Assembly: GCF_000143415.4 (NCBI RefSeq)
Contig: NW_003314352.1
Location: 685,869-749,868 of the forward strand
DNA length: 64,000 nucleotides
Source of the DNA: Selaginella moellendorffii
Lineage: Eukaryota > Streptophyta > Lycopodiopsida > Selaginellales > Selaginellaceae
Reading direction: 5' to 3'
The notes beneath the pieces are model-generated. The model searched no databases and was not told the origin of the DNA. It was given only the letters and a program-made list of their open reading frames with translations. Each line of letters begins with the position of its first letter. The first letter of the stretch is position 1. Position numbers and translations under genes: made by a program. This document shows, in pieces, positions 10,020-20,608 of the stretch.

Positions 10020-10560
10020 CACTTTGCCTAAAAAACTTTACACACCATTTGATCTGATTTGGCCTTTTCTATAGTCGATTACTTGCAATAAATATATCAT
10101 TATTGCCTCTGACTACTTGGCTCATTGGGTGGAAGTTGGTTCTTTTGCTATTATTGTTGGGTATTTCATCCTCAATCGAGTGGTATTCCAATATTCTTAT
10201 TTAGAACTTAAATAATAGTCTTGAATTTATAAATTAAGGCATTTTACATTTTAATGTCTTGGCTAGGGATACATCACACTTTTATGAGTGTTTATCATCC
10301 ACAGACATATAGTTTTGTGGAATGTTTTGTTCGGACCTTTAAAGGGATGACTGTGAAGTATATGAACTTTCATCATTCAGATTAGGATGGTTATTTGTTG
10401 TCTTGCATATATTATAAGGGTATAGAGTTCTATTGGTGTTTCACTATATAAACTTTTATATAGTTATTTTTCAATATTACTAACTGAGTTGAGTTTACCT
10501 TCATGATTATCACGAGCTACTAATGCTAGGTCCTAAGATTAGTATTTAAGGAGCATTATT
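10020..10560 (+). pseudogene. Ty3/gypsy integrase relic
   Basis: Frames give P-F-D-L-I-W-P-F, I-I-I-A-S-D-Y-L-A-H-W-V-E-V, then H-T-F-M-S-V-Y-H-P-Q-T and F-V-E-C-F-V-R-T-F-K-G-M. These are the integrase core landmarks (A-x-D-Y-F-T-K-W-V-E, Y-H-P-Q-T-N-G-x-x-E) with several stops and frame changes. The second catalytic Asp region is missing. Confidence 0.7.
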
Positions 10561-11093
10561 CTACTTGTTTGAGTAGAGTCTGCTAAACACTTGAACCACG
10601 TATAAGTGGGATGACAATGGTGTTACAACTCCTATCATTATGCATTTGCAGAGTATATAGTGGATGACTTGGTGTTAGTCCATTTTCCCAATTTTATAGT
10701 ACGTTGTTTGTCAAGGGGCTCCTTGCTTAGTGGAAGGGACTATATTGGGTATTGTAGCAAGTTCAACTACAAGTTTATTATGACGTTCAATATAATATTC
10801 AACAAGTTAATCCTCTAGAAATTATATATATGTAATGGCTAAAATACATTGTACAAATGTAGTCAAGAATAACTAGCACCACTTATAGATTTATTGGTAC
10901 TTCCTTCTAATGTTCCTCAAGATCCCAGCCCATCAGCCAAAGAACCCTAATTACCTTCCATCTATGAGACATAAATCCCTAAACCCCAAAGTGGAGCCAA
11001 AAGGGTGCTGTAAGGAACCAACTCCCCACGGTGTTGTAGGCTAAAAGATCCCCGAAAGCACGACCGAAATGATAAAGAGTTCATCGGATGGGA

Positions 11094-11335
11094 CCGAGTC
11101 TGAGATCGAGTCCAAGACCGACTTTGAGACTGAGTTCCAGATAGAGTCTGGGATTGAGTCTGAGGCCGATTCCGAGACCGAATTCGAGACAGAGTCCGAG
11201 ATCTGAGATCGGGTCCGAGACGGAGTCTGAGGTCGAGTCCGAGGTCAAGTCTGAGATCGAGTCCAAGACCGAGTCCAAAGTCGGGTCCAAAATCAAGTCT
11301 GAGATCGAGTTCGAGACCGAGTTCGAGTACTAATA
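11094..11335 (+). repeat. GAGTCC/GAGATC 6-12 bp minisatellite
   Basis: Tandem degenerate hexamers of the form GAGTCY and GAGATC/GAGACC. The same array occurs at 40290-40355, 45315-45612 and, on the opposite strand, 41405-41690. Confidence 0.9.
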
Positions 11336-11691
11336 CAGGTCGAGGGGTGAAAGCCCAAAGCATGTGTCTCCTAGGGAGGGCGGGGGCTGCAAGGGGTTCG
11401 AAAAGTATAGTAGGGATAGTGAAGTCCAGGAATCAGTCTTGAAGGAACTCTCCAGTGGTGCTTCAAAACTGACTTGCGGTTGAAACTGGGGCTGAGGGGC
11501 CTTGGGTAGGAGTGAGCATGGACTCAAGTGGTGCTAGAGGGGTCACCCAAGGAAGTGCTCAAGAGAAACTCCCACTCCCGGAAGGGAAACCGATTGCGGT
11601 GCTCCCGGCTCATGTGGAGTGGTGCCCCACTTGAGTACCTTATGGCTCATTGGTCCTTGCCCTTCCTAGGGGCTTGGGTCTTCCCTTTCCC

Positions 11692-11722
11692 GGGGGGGGG
11701 GGGGCGGGGGCGGGCGGGGGGG
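11692..11722 (+). repeat. G-tract with G-quadruplex potential
   Basis: Four or more runs of at least three G separated by single C (G13-C-G5-C-G3-C-G7). Matching C runs lie at about 41033-41042 and 41356-41368 in the inverted copy. Run lengths may be inexact in the assembly. Confidence 0.7.
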
Positions 11723-12611
11723 TAAAGGTACCCATACCGGGCCGTTAGGCCACGATGTTTTGCCCTGGCATCCCAGAGCAAGTGTTGCATTCAAGGCTTG
11801 GGATTTAAAGGGTCTTATGATCAAGTTTTGTTGTGCCAAGGGAGGTTAAGAACCTAGAGTCTTAGTGTGCTTGGTTGCTTGTGCCTGTGGGGAGTGTAGT
11901 TGAACCTTAAGTCCAGTCTAACCCAGGGAAGGGGATTGGGGGAGATTAGGGAATCCGTGGATGGATGGCTAACACTCTGTTGCTCGTGTAGTAAGTAGTT
12001 GAAACCAAATAGGACCAAGTAGGAGCTGGTACAATATGTGGGAACCTTGGCGAGGGAACTTAGCTAAAGCCAAGGCAGTGTTTGTCGGATAGACAAAGTA
12101 AGCTGGCAAATTGGAAAGGAAAAATTTGTGGCTTACAGGTGCTATATGGTAGTGGTCGAAATGGAAGTCCAACAAGTATAACATGTTTAGACCAAAAACT
12201 CTGACTCTAAAAGTCAAAAGCGAGGGTGGAATTTCGAACAAAGTGCTCAAGGAATGAGCACAAAAAAATCGGTGAATAAGTATCTAAAAAAGGATACAAG
12301 AAGGACTGATGCATAGCAAGTGTTGTGATACATAGTCGAGATGGAGTTTGAGATGGAGTTCAAGATGGGGTTCGAGACTAGGACAAGTCCTTTCATTGTG
12401 CAGACCAGCTATTCCATGTGAAATAACTAATCATCCACCCGTACCTTTGTCTGTGGATACTCCACACAAGAAGAAGGACGTACGCATGAATGCCCAATAC
12501 ATATGATTTCAAATTTAGGGGTAGGAATATACTTTGCTCAAGGGCATATTATATTTTTAAGTAGCCATTAATCAATAGGAATAAAATCCGTGCCATTTGC
12601 TTTGATACCAC

Positions 12612-12850
12612 ATGTAGCGCACCCTATCTCTCTCCCCTTAAGCCAACTGGAAAAAGGGCAATTGCTTGATAAGAGAGCCTTTAGTGGTTATGTTATCCCC
12701 ATTCCCAAGGTTCCAAGGATCTATGGTGACAGTATATCCAAATTTCATTCCATGATCACATGCACTACAGGGGGTTTAGTGAAGTTCAAAAGGATATTAG
12801 GACTTCAATAGAACTAATTTGGCCAGGAAATGCTAGTGTGACTAATGAAA
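12612..12850 (-). repeat. Old LTR-like segment beside an initiator-tRNA primer site
   Basis: tttgatacca at 12599-12608 followed by catgtagcgc reads, on the minus strand, as an LTR end followed by TGGTATCA. The sequence after 12612 aligns with 38702-38880 (gagagcctttartgg, gatctatggtgacagtatat). The chromovirus at 12856 inserted into it, and flanking sequence resumes at 20971. Confidence 0.55.
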
Positions 12851-12855
12851 GCTAT

Positions 12856-13238
12856 TATCAGGAATCCCTCAATTCTTGCCACATTCCTGACTCTCACCGG
12901 ATTCTTGACTTGCAAACCACATTCTTGATTCTCGAGACACTTCTCTATTCTTGACTCTCTAGACACTTCCCTATTTTTGACTCTCGATTTCCCATACAAT
13001 TCCTGAGTCTTGAGCCACATTCCTAATGATGATGTGGCGCCTCCTCAACCTCAACTATATTTAGGCCGTCCTCAATCCAAGAGTGGTGGAGCTTCATCAA
13101 CCTATAGTATATATAGGTTAGCCTTGTTCCATTTCTCTATGGAAAATGCAAAAGACAAAGAGAAAAGCTAGTGAAAACGAAGAAGAGGCCTTAGACTGGC
13201 GTTGATTCAGATTGTTGATCTTGTTGGGGGTCTTGACA
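12856..13238 (+). repeat. Chromovirus 5' LTR
   Basis: Starts tatcaggaatccc (TG changed to TA) and ends gggggtcttgaca. It matches the 3' LTR except that 13140-13215 is the reverse complement of the corresponding 3' LTR segment 20866-20938. Confidence 0.9.
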
Positions 13239-13337
13239 GTTTGATTCAAATTGTGTTTTTTCATTTTTTTCTTTAGCTCATTTTGATTGTTTGACTGCCT
13301 TTGCCTTTTTTCCCTTTTCTTTCTTTCTTCTTTGCCA

Positions 13338-14250
13338 ATGGAGTCTCCAAGCCATCCTGATTTCTTTGCCGAAGTCCTTGCAAAAATCCAGTCTGAGAAT
13401 ACCGAGCTGAAGGCAACCCTTCTTCGCATGCAGCAAGAGCTTGCTTCACTTTCAGCTCAAGGATCCAGCAAAGTTCCTGAACCGAAGGTGAGTTTCCCGG
13501 CAAAATTTTTAGGCAAGCATTCAGAGCTTCGTGGATTCCTGAACCAGATGGAGCTGATCTTCGCACTTAAACATCGGTGGTACCCCACTCCCAAGTCTCA
13601 AATCGGTGCGATTGGGATGTTGCTCGAAGGTGCAATTTTGTCATGGTTTTCTCCTCTCCTGGAGAAGAGCATGAAAGGGATCGTGGTTCCGGAGCTGATG
13701 GATCTTCAATTGTTCAAAGAGAAGCTCGAAGCATGTTTTGGTGATATGGATCGGGTTCAGGCTGCCACCACAAAGATGAGACATCTCTCTCAGGGGTCTC
13801 GTCTTGCCTGGATCTATGCTGCAGAGTTTCAACTCCTTGCCTTGGACACTTAGTGGGATGAGTGGGCCCTGATTGATCAATTTCATTTCGGCCTCAACAA
13901 TGGTGTCAAGGATTTGTTGCTCACCATGGAGGATCCCACAAACCTGTTGGACGCCATCAACAAAGCTATTCGATGCGACAATCGTCTCTTTGAACGTCGT
14001 CAGGAAAGTCGCTGCATCGCCGTTTTCCCATCCCAGACTCAGGAATCCCAGCTTGAGTCTTCAGGGCATACTCCTGAACCTACTGGTCCGGTCTTGATGG
14101 ATATTTCTGGTACTCCCCGACTCATCAGAGGGAAGTTGAGTCTTGCTGAGAAGCAACGTCGAATATCTCATAATCTTTGCCTCTACTGGCTGATCCTAAT
14201 CACAAAGCAACTATGTGTCCCAAGAAGCCTCCCCAACTACTCGAGTTCAC
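13338..14250 (+). pseudogene. Chromovirus gag
   Basis: The likely start is ATG 13338 (M-E-S-P-S-H-P), because the earlier ATG at 13287 adds a Phe/Leu-rich leader not typical of Gag. A predicted coiled-coil-like stretch (residues about 12-45, E-N-T-E-L-K-A-T-L-L) precedes the retrotransposon Gag domain (F-L-N-Q-M-E-L-I-F, E-K-L-E-A-C-F-G-D). TAG at 13851 interrupts it; the frame then continues (W-D-E-W-A-L-I-D-Q-F). The C-terminal zinc knuckle C-L-Y-C-x4-H-x4-C near 14178-14220 is broken by a one-base frame change. Gag would package element RNA in cytoplasmic particles; this copy cannot. Confidence 0.85.
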
Positions 14251-14339
14251 TCTGCGTCAAAGTCCACCTCTGTTGCAGTCGGGAAACGACCCTGTCCAAA
14301 CAGAGTAGGAGCTGTTTATTTGGACTCCCTGAATAAAAA

Positions 14340-14762
14340 TCACTTTTCTTCTTTATCAAGCTCCTCACTACCTTTCATCAAAGCCACCACCAATTCCCGC
14401 AACTTCTGCGTCCCATGTCTCCTTTCTTTCACCGGACAATCAGGACTCAAGGCTCTGGTGCTACTGGACTCGAGTGCAACTTCCTACTTCATGGACATGG
14501 ACTTTGCTGCCCGACATCACATTCCTCTTTCTCCTACCATACGGGATCTAAGGGTTGAAGGCATTGGTGGGCATTTTGTGTCTGCATCTTCTGGACTTAG
14601 GGAAACGTTGCCCGTTCGAGTACACATCGGGTCCACTGTCACCGATATCGCCTTCAACATCATTAACAGCAAGTCCTCCTTTGTGGTTCTTGGCCTCCCT
14701 TGGTTCCAACTATATCAGCCTCAGATTTTTTGGAAGGAATTACAGCTTGTCTCTCCCACATC
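14340..14762 (+). pseudogene. Chromovirus retropepsin (aspartic protease), interrupted by hAT
   Basis: Reads V-L-L-D-S-S-A-T-S-Y-F-M followed by V-E-G-I-G-G, F-N-I-I-N-S and V-L-G-L-P-W-F, the flap and the I-L-G-x-x-W-L motif of retroviral proteases. The catalytic triplet is D-S-S where D-S/T-G is expected, so activity is doubtful. The frame is cut at 14762 by the hAT insertion. It resumes in phase after the duplicated CCCACATC at 17309 (S-P-S-P-T-A-S-P) and runs to about 17445. Confidence 0.85.
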
Positions 14763-17300
14763 CATAGTTACGAACACGAACACGGAACACGAACACGAGC
14801 CTCAGATTTCAGGAACCCGAACATGGAACACAATCACGGCCCACGATGGCTCACGAATATTCTACTGAATATTCTAAGAATATGTTATTTAAAAATTATA
14901 TTCTATTTCTTATTATATTATTATAGGAATATGCTATATTTTATTATATTATTCTTAATATTTTTATTTGCACATAAACTACTTCACACTTTTAAACTAC
15001 TCAAATATCCTGCATCTCATCGTCATCTTCAACCTCATGATCTTCGACCTCACGATCTTCGACATCATCTCCATCTTCCTCTTCCTGTCCTGACTCAAGC
15101 TCGTCTTCAGGATGAGGAACTGTCTCCAGGACTTTGTAGCTTACAAACTTGTCGTAATCACGATCATTTTTGCAGGTTAACAACCTGGTGTTGCAAGCCA
15201 CAAAAACCAGATCCGCTGTCCTGTCCATGGTAAGTCTGTTCCTCTTTTTTGAAGAAACATGCTCGAAAGTACTGAACAATCTCTCCACCGAGGACGACGA
15301 GCATGCCTGACTTAGAACTTGAATGGCCAACTTCTGAAGAGCTGGAGTTTCATAACCATAGTCCTCCCACCAACGTACAGCTCCCCTCTTAGTGCGATCA
15401 GCCTTAGCATCATATGAGTTGAAAATGCCTCCTATCCTCCGGTAAGTTAAAAGCTCATCACGTATCACATCCCTCTCACTGGATGTAAACATGGCCAGTA
15501 GATAAGCATTCCAGTCCTTCATGACCTCTCTGTTAGCATGCTTTTCATACTCCTGAAACTCGGGGTCCAACATGTACGCCACTGAGTGCATGAGCGAGTG
15601 ATACTCATGCCACCTATTAGACATGATCTGATGAAGTTCCCTGTACCTGCCATAATCTGACTGTCCTTCTTCTAAACTTGCATCCAACCTGTTCATGCAC
15701 TCATATATCTTTCCAATCGCAGGTATATCACCGTCCACAACACGAAGAAGTAGCATAACATCCTTGGACACCTCTAGCATGTCCTTAACCTGTTGCCAGA
15801 AACTATCATCAAAAACCGTTGCATAACTGTCCCTTCCTGCTCTCGACTTCGACTCAGGCCTTGCTCTGTACGCAGGGCATACGAACATCTGTTGTAAAGC
15901 TTCTCAGAGCTCCACCAGCCTCTCCATCATAATGAAGTTGTAGCCGAACCTGGTATCACAATAACGCAGCAATCGCTTGTGAGTAAACTCCACCAGCAGT
16001 GCCACTATATGAGAGTGGTTTCTAACGAAGATCACCAAAGACTTTCCACGCTCCAGAAGTGTTGCCATCCATGGAAGTACACCAAAGTCTTTCAAGGCAT
16101 TGTTCAAGCAATGGGCAAAACATGCTGCCCATTGAATTTTCGGGTACCTCTGTTGCAAAAGTGTTGCTGCTGCTCTGTTTGCATTTTCCCCATCGGTCAC
16201 AACCATGACAACGTTCTCTGCACCTACAATGTTAATGCCTTCTTCCCAGCAGCGCAGAGTATTTTCAGCTGTTTTTCCTATTAAGGAAATGTCGATAGCC
16301 TTCAAAAAGGCTCCTCGTCCTTGACTATATGCCACAAGCCCCATGATATGCCGATTCCTCCTATCTACCCACCCGTCTGCGCATATGGTTGCACCCCTCT
16401 GCTCCCACTGCTTCCTCAAGGACGCCATCTCAATGTCAATGAATCGTTTCTCTTTCACCAAAAGCTTATCCTGGAGATCATCATATTTTGGTGGTGCATA
16501 AGGCACACCATGCCTGGCAACTTCCTGTATCATGTTGAGGAAGTAAGGTGACCGAGCCTTGACAAATGGAATGTGTTCATTCCAGAAAAATCTTCCGATA
16601 GCCACATCAACTCGGTTCTTCCGCTTAGGATCCATCGAATCAACAATATGGACTTGACTCTGTTTGCTAAAAAACAGGGAACTGCAGCCACTTCCACTTG
16701 ACTGGGATGATACCACCGGTGGAAATCCTTGGACATTGCCATCCATTCTCATAGAAGCACCACCAGATTCATTCGGCCGTTTCTTCCCCCTTGCCCCTTT
16801 CTCGGAATCAATAACCTTTTGCATATTGAGCAGATCCGCTTTCTTGTTACCTGGGATGAGAGGACAACTCACAATATCCTTGCTGCCTGGGCCTTCTCCT
16901 AACAGATGAGCTCGCACACGATCAACACCACTCAGTTTGTTCACCATTGGGTAGTATTTGCATGACCATAATTTGTGGCCATGCCCCCTGCTCTCAAGAA
17001 CACTTACCTCATCCCACCATCGCGAAGAAGGATGCTTTCGCAGTATGCTGGATTGCTGCGCCATGCTTGTTTGCCTTGGATTGCTACTGCTGTGCCCTGA
17101 AATGGTGTGCCCTGGCTGGATTGTCGTGTGATGCCGTGCGCCCTAAAACCAGAATATTCCGCACGAGAATATTCTGAACAGTGGTCCGTGTTACTAACAC
17201 GGACCACTGTTCACGAACACGGCCGTGGGAACACGACCCATGGCCGTGTTCGTGAAACACGGTGAACACGGCCGGGATCCCGGCCGTGTTCGTAACACGG
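14763..17300 (-). mobile_element. hAT-superfamily DNA transposon
   Basis: A 2538-bp insertion with an 8-bp target duplication CCCACATC (14755-14762 and 17301-17308), the length diagnostic of hAT elements. Imperfect terminal inverted repeats share GTTACGAACACG (14767-14778 and the complement of 17284-17295). Both subterminal regions are packed with AACACGG/CCGTGTT copies, likely transposase-binding sites, and the right end also contains a tight palindrome around 17177-17212. It encodes one transposase on the minus strand with a single in-frame stop. Insertion is within the protease of the chromovirus, so it is younger than that element. Confidence 0.93.
15001..17064 (-). pseudogene. hAT transposase with one internal stop
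   Basis: Cut-and-paste transposase, nuclear. From ATG at 17064 the frame runs 386 residues to TGA at 15904-15906 and continues without frameshift to a TAA/TGA-type end at 15001, about 690 residues in all, normal for the family. Domains in order: BED-like finger at residues 30-70 (W33-x-C35, second Cys replaced by Tyr38, later H and C-P-L); DUF659 region (C-A-D-G-W-V-D-R-R, V-V-T-D-G-E-N-A-N, A-A-C-F-A-H-C-L-N); C-terminal hAT dimerisation domain (Q-A-C-S-S-S-S-V-E-R-L-F-S-T-F, K-K-R-N-R-L) and an acidic tail (E-E-E-D-G-D-D-V-E-D). The stop is CGA to TGA by the look of it (V-E-L-stop-E-A-L-Q-Q). A family copy without the stop could supply transposase in trans. Confidence 0.93.
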
Positions 17301-17504
17301 CCCACATCACCATCTCCCACGGCTTCCCCTGCTGTTCATCAAGTCCGAATTAGGAAAAGTTCCCTAAACTCAAATTGGGGTTTTATTCCTGACTCTACGA
17401 AGTTTTCACCCTCTTCTTTTTCCTCTCTTCCATCTTACACTGGATAGTATCTTCGTCTCATCATTCCATTTAGTTGTACGCCTTCTTCTATCTCCACAAT
17501 CACT

Positions 17505-18955
17505 ATGAAAGAACTTCTTCATGAAGAATCTATTTTCCTTTTTTCTTTGCATGTTTCTCCTGTCAGTCTTCCTGAGAAGTATCATGATTTTGGAGATGTG
17601 TTTAACAAGAAAAAAGCTACTGTATTGCTTGTTCATAAGCTTTATGACTGTCCCATTGATTTACAGGAAGGAGTGTCACCTCCGTGGAAGCCTATCTATG
17701 GGTTATCCCCATCTGAGCTTAACGCCCTCAAAGAATATGTGGATGAGAACCTTGCCTCGGGGTATATTTAGCATTCGCAATCCCCAGTTGAAGTGCCTAT
17801 CTTCTTTGTCAAGAAGAAGGATGGGAGTTTGCGGCTAGTCATTGACTACCAAGGTTTGAACAAGGTGACTATTTGGAACCATTATCTGCTGCCCCTGATC
17901 TTGGACCTGTTGGAATGTCTCGGTAGTGCCCACTTCTTCACCAAGATCGACCTCTGTGGAGCATACAACTTGATCTGGATCCGGCCTGGTGATGAATAGA
18001 AAACTGCATTTCGAACCTGCTATGGCCACTTTGAGTACACTATCATGCCATTTGGCTTGACAAATGCTCCAGCAGTTTTCCAACAAATGGCGAATGACGT
18101 CTTTCGGGAGTTTCTTGATCAGATGGTGATCGTCTACCTTGATGACATCCTTATCTACACAAAAACTCAGGAGGAGCATGACGAGCATGTGCACAAGGTG
18201 CTGGTGAAGCTACGGGAACACGGCCTATACACAAAGCTTGAGAATATTCCTTCAATCAGGAGTCTGTGGAGTTCCTTGGGTACATTGTCACTCCTGAGGG
18301 TATCACGATGGATCCTGCCAAAGTCAAGACTATTCTCAAATGGGAGCCTCCACAATCAATGTCGGACGTTCAGGTTTTCCTTGGCTTCACCAAAATTCTA
18401 CCACAAATTCATTGATCACTACTTTGACATTGTCCTTCCTCTCACGCATCTCACTTGCAAGGATGTTCCCTTCTCTTGGTCTGCTACTGCCTAGCAAGCC
18501 TTCGACACACTCAAGGTGGCCTTCAGTTCTACTCCCGTCTTGATCCATGCTGATCCTTCACAACCTTTCTTCATCGAGGCTGACGCCTCCAACTTTGCCA
18601 TCGGTGCTGTGTTGTCTCAACTCGGAGCAGATCAAGAATTTCATCCGGTCGCCTTCCATTCTCGGAAATTCCAGCCTGCGGAGATCAATTACGAAATCCA
18701 CAACAAGGAGCTCCTTGCCATCATGGATTCCTTTGGAGAGTGGCATCGTTTCTTGGAGGGGGCGGGCCATCAAACAATGGTCTGGACGGATCACAAAATT
18801 CTCGAGTACTTTGCCACTTCCCGAGTTTTGAGCCGTCGTCAAGCAAGGTGGGCACAATTCTTGAGTTGGTTTGACTTTGTTATCAAGTACAGACTTGGAA
18901 AGCTTCAAGGCCTTCCTGATGCTCTTTCAAGGCTCTCTTATCTCAGTCTCAAGCC
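17505..18955 (+). pseudogene. Chromovirus reverse transcriptase and RNase H
   Basis: Copies element RNA to DNA. Visible motifs: L-P-E-K-Y-H-D-F-G-D-V-F at the N-terminus, [34 protein letters not shown], and the catalytic Y-L-D-D (about 18136-18147). RNase H follows with F-I-E-A-D-A-S-N-F-A-I-G-A-V-L-S-Q, N-K-E-L-L-A-I, T-D-H-K and L-P-D-A-L-S-R. In-frame stops at 17769, 17997 and 18492. A frame-shifted stretch from about 18245 to 18395 is bounded by compensating indels. Without these it would be a standard length. The open 18516-19748 stretch covers RNase H and integrase. Confidence 0.9.
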
Positions 18956-20030
18956 TGATAATTCTGTCTTCGATCAACAGGATCAAGTTATCCTCGGTCC
19001 TGATCAGCTTCAAGTTATGGCAATTTCCCTGGCCCCTCAGGACTCCTCCTTGATGGATGCAATCAGAAACGATCTTCAATCCGATGACCTCGCCAGTGAC
19101 ATTTTCCCCCATCTTCAAGCTAGACACCCAGTGACTCCCGATTACTGGCAATTTGACGAGTTTGAGTTCGAGTTCTTAAATGGCTTGCTGTACCGTGGGG
19201 AGCAGCTTTATGTTCCTGAAGGTGATGCTCAAAGGTTGGTCCTTATGGTGTGCCATGATAGCCCGGCTGCTGGTCACTTCGGCATTACTAAAACCTATGA
19301 GCTAGTTGCACGGGACTTTTGGTGGCCTCACATGGATGACTACATCAAAGGTTTTGTTACCTCCTGTGACACTTGCGCCCGGAATAAGGTACCTCGCCAC
19401 CTTCCTTCAGGTTTGCTTCGTTCCCTCCCGGTCCCTTCAGGTCCTTGGGAATCCATCTCCATGGATTTTTTGAGTGATCTTCCGAGTTCTGAAGGCTTCA
19501 ACAGCATTTTAGTCATGATGGACCGCTTCACAAAGATGGCACACTTCTTTGTACCAAGGAGTTTTTGGGCAAGGAGATGGCAAAATTGGTATTTAGGGAA
19601 ATTTTCCGACTTCAAGGGATTCCTACAGATATGGTTTCGGGGACCTCAATTCATCTCTAATTTCTGGCAACGGTTTTTGCAGCTGCTTCGAGTGAAGGCC
19701 AACCTCTCTTCGGTGTATCATCCTCAAACTGATGGACAATTCGAGTGAACGATTCAGAAATTGGAACAATTCTTGAGGTGCTTCATCAACTATCATCAGG
19801 ATGACTGGTTCAATATCCTTCCCCTTGCTGAGTTCTCCTATAACAACTCTGTTCACTCCTCTCTTCGAGTTTCCCCTTTTTTTGCGAACTCTGGCCGAAA
19901 TCCCCAATTCAATCTCTCACTTCCTTCTCCATCCGAATCCTCTCGTTCAAATCCCCGCTCTGAGGCATTTGTCTCCAACCTCCAGGAAATCCACAACTCC
20001 ATCTCCTTCCACCTCTATTGTGCTTAGGAA
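18956..20030 (+). pseudogene. Chromovirus integrase
   Basis: HHCC zinc-binding region is intact (H-D-S-P-A-A-G-H-F-G, C-D-T-C-A-R-N-K). The core has S-M-D-F-L-S-D-L-P with the first Asp and Y-H-P-Q-T-D-G-Q with the third-acid region (F-E, then TGA at 19746). The middle Asp, normally in S-D-R-G-P-Q-F, is lost: the sequence reads I-W-F-R-G-P-Q-F because a stretch from about 19560 to 19640 is out of frame between compensating indels. Downstream the W-F-N-I-L-P-L-A-E-F-S-Y-N-N-S segment is clear. This copy could not integrate itself. Confidence 0.88.
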
Positions 20031-20333
20031 TCTCACAAAACATTTGCCAATGTCCATTGTCAGGATTGTCCCCCTTACTATATTGGGGATAAAGTCTGGC
20101 TCCTTAGGTGAAATATCTCCACCACTAGGCTATGTCCCAAACTCGATTTCAAATGCCTCGGTCCTTTCCCTATCACTGCTATCATTAATCCTATCACTTA
20201 TCGCCTTGCACTTCCCTCCTCATATCAAATTCACCCTGTTTTCCACTCCTCTCTCCTTGAGCCTTATATTCCCAATCCTATTCCAAATCGGGTCATTCCT
20301 TTGCCTCCACCAGTGCAACTTGAGGATGGGTCT

Positions 20334-20597
20334 GAGTACGAGGTTTAGGACATCCTTGATTCCAAGATCTCACGGTCTAAACTCTACTATCTGGTCGACT
20401 GGAAAGGTTATGGACCTGAAGAATGCACTTGGGAACCTGCGGACAACCTGATTCATTCTTCTGACCTTGTTCAGGACTTCCACCGCCGCTATCCTTCTCG
20501 TCCTAGTCCTCATTCTTTTTCTCCATTCCCCGTCCCTCGCCGCCCATCTCATCCTCCTCTTCGTTCTCATTCACATTCTCATTCCACTCGTTCTTGA
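20334..20597 (+). pseudogene. Chromodomain at integrase C-terminus
   Basis: Reads E-Y-E-V-stop-D-I-L-D-S-K, then L-Y-Y-L-V-D-W-K-G-Y-G-P-E and C-T-W-E-P-A-D-N-L, followed by a Ser/His/Pro-rich tail to TGA 20595. The aromatic positions Y, W and W-E-P are those of histone-tail-binding chromodomains; in chromoviruses this domain steers integration into heterochromatin. TAG at 20346 interrupts it. Its presence identifies the element as a chromovirus. Confidence 0.9.
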
Positions 20598-20608
20598 GGA
20601 GGGTGTGT

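Larger units (their letters stand above)
10965..12400 (+). repeat. Dispersed GAGTCC-minisatellite repeat, copy 1
   Basis: Non-coding repeat shared with 40046-41840, 44830-46620, about 20990-21090 and 61430-62000. Recognisable blocks are ccccaaagtggagc (10982), the minisatellite (11094-11335), gggtgaaagcccaaagcatg (11344), a promoter-like poor block with a long G tract (11692-11722), a block ending ttgtggcttac, and a second partial head block (12145-12390) ending in another short GAGATGGAGTT run. The 11.4-12.1 kb part reappears reverse-complemented at about 40600-41400. Open frames inside it change with the repeat and look non-coding. Confidence 0.75.
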
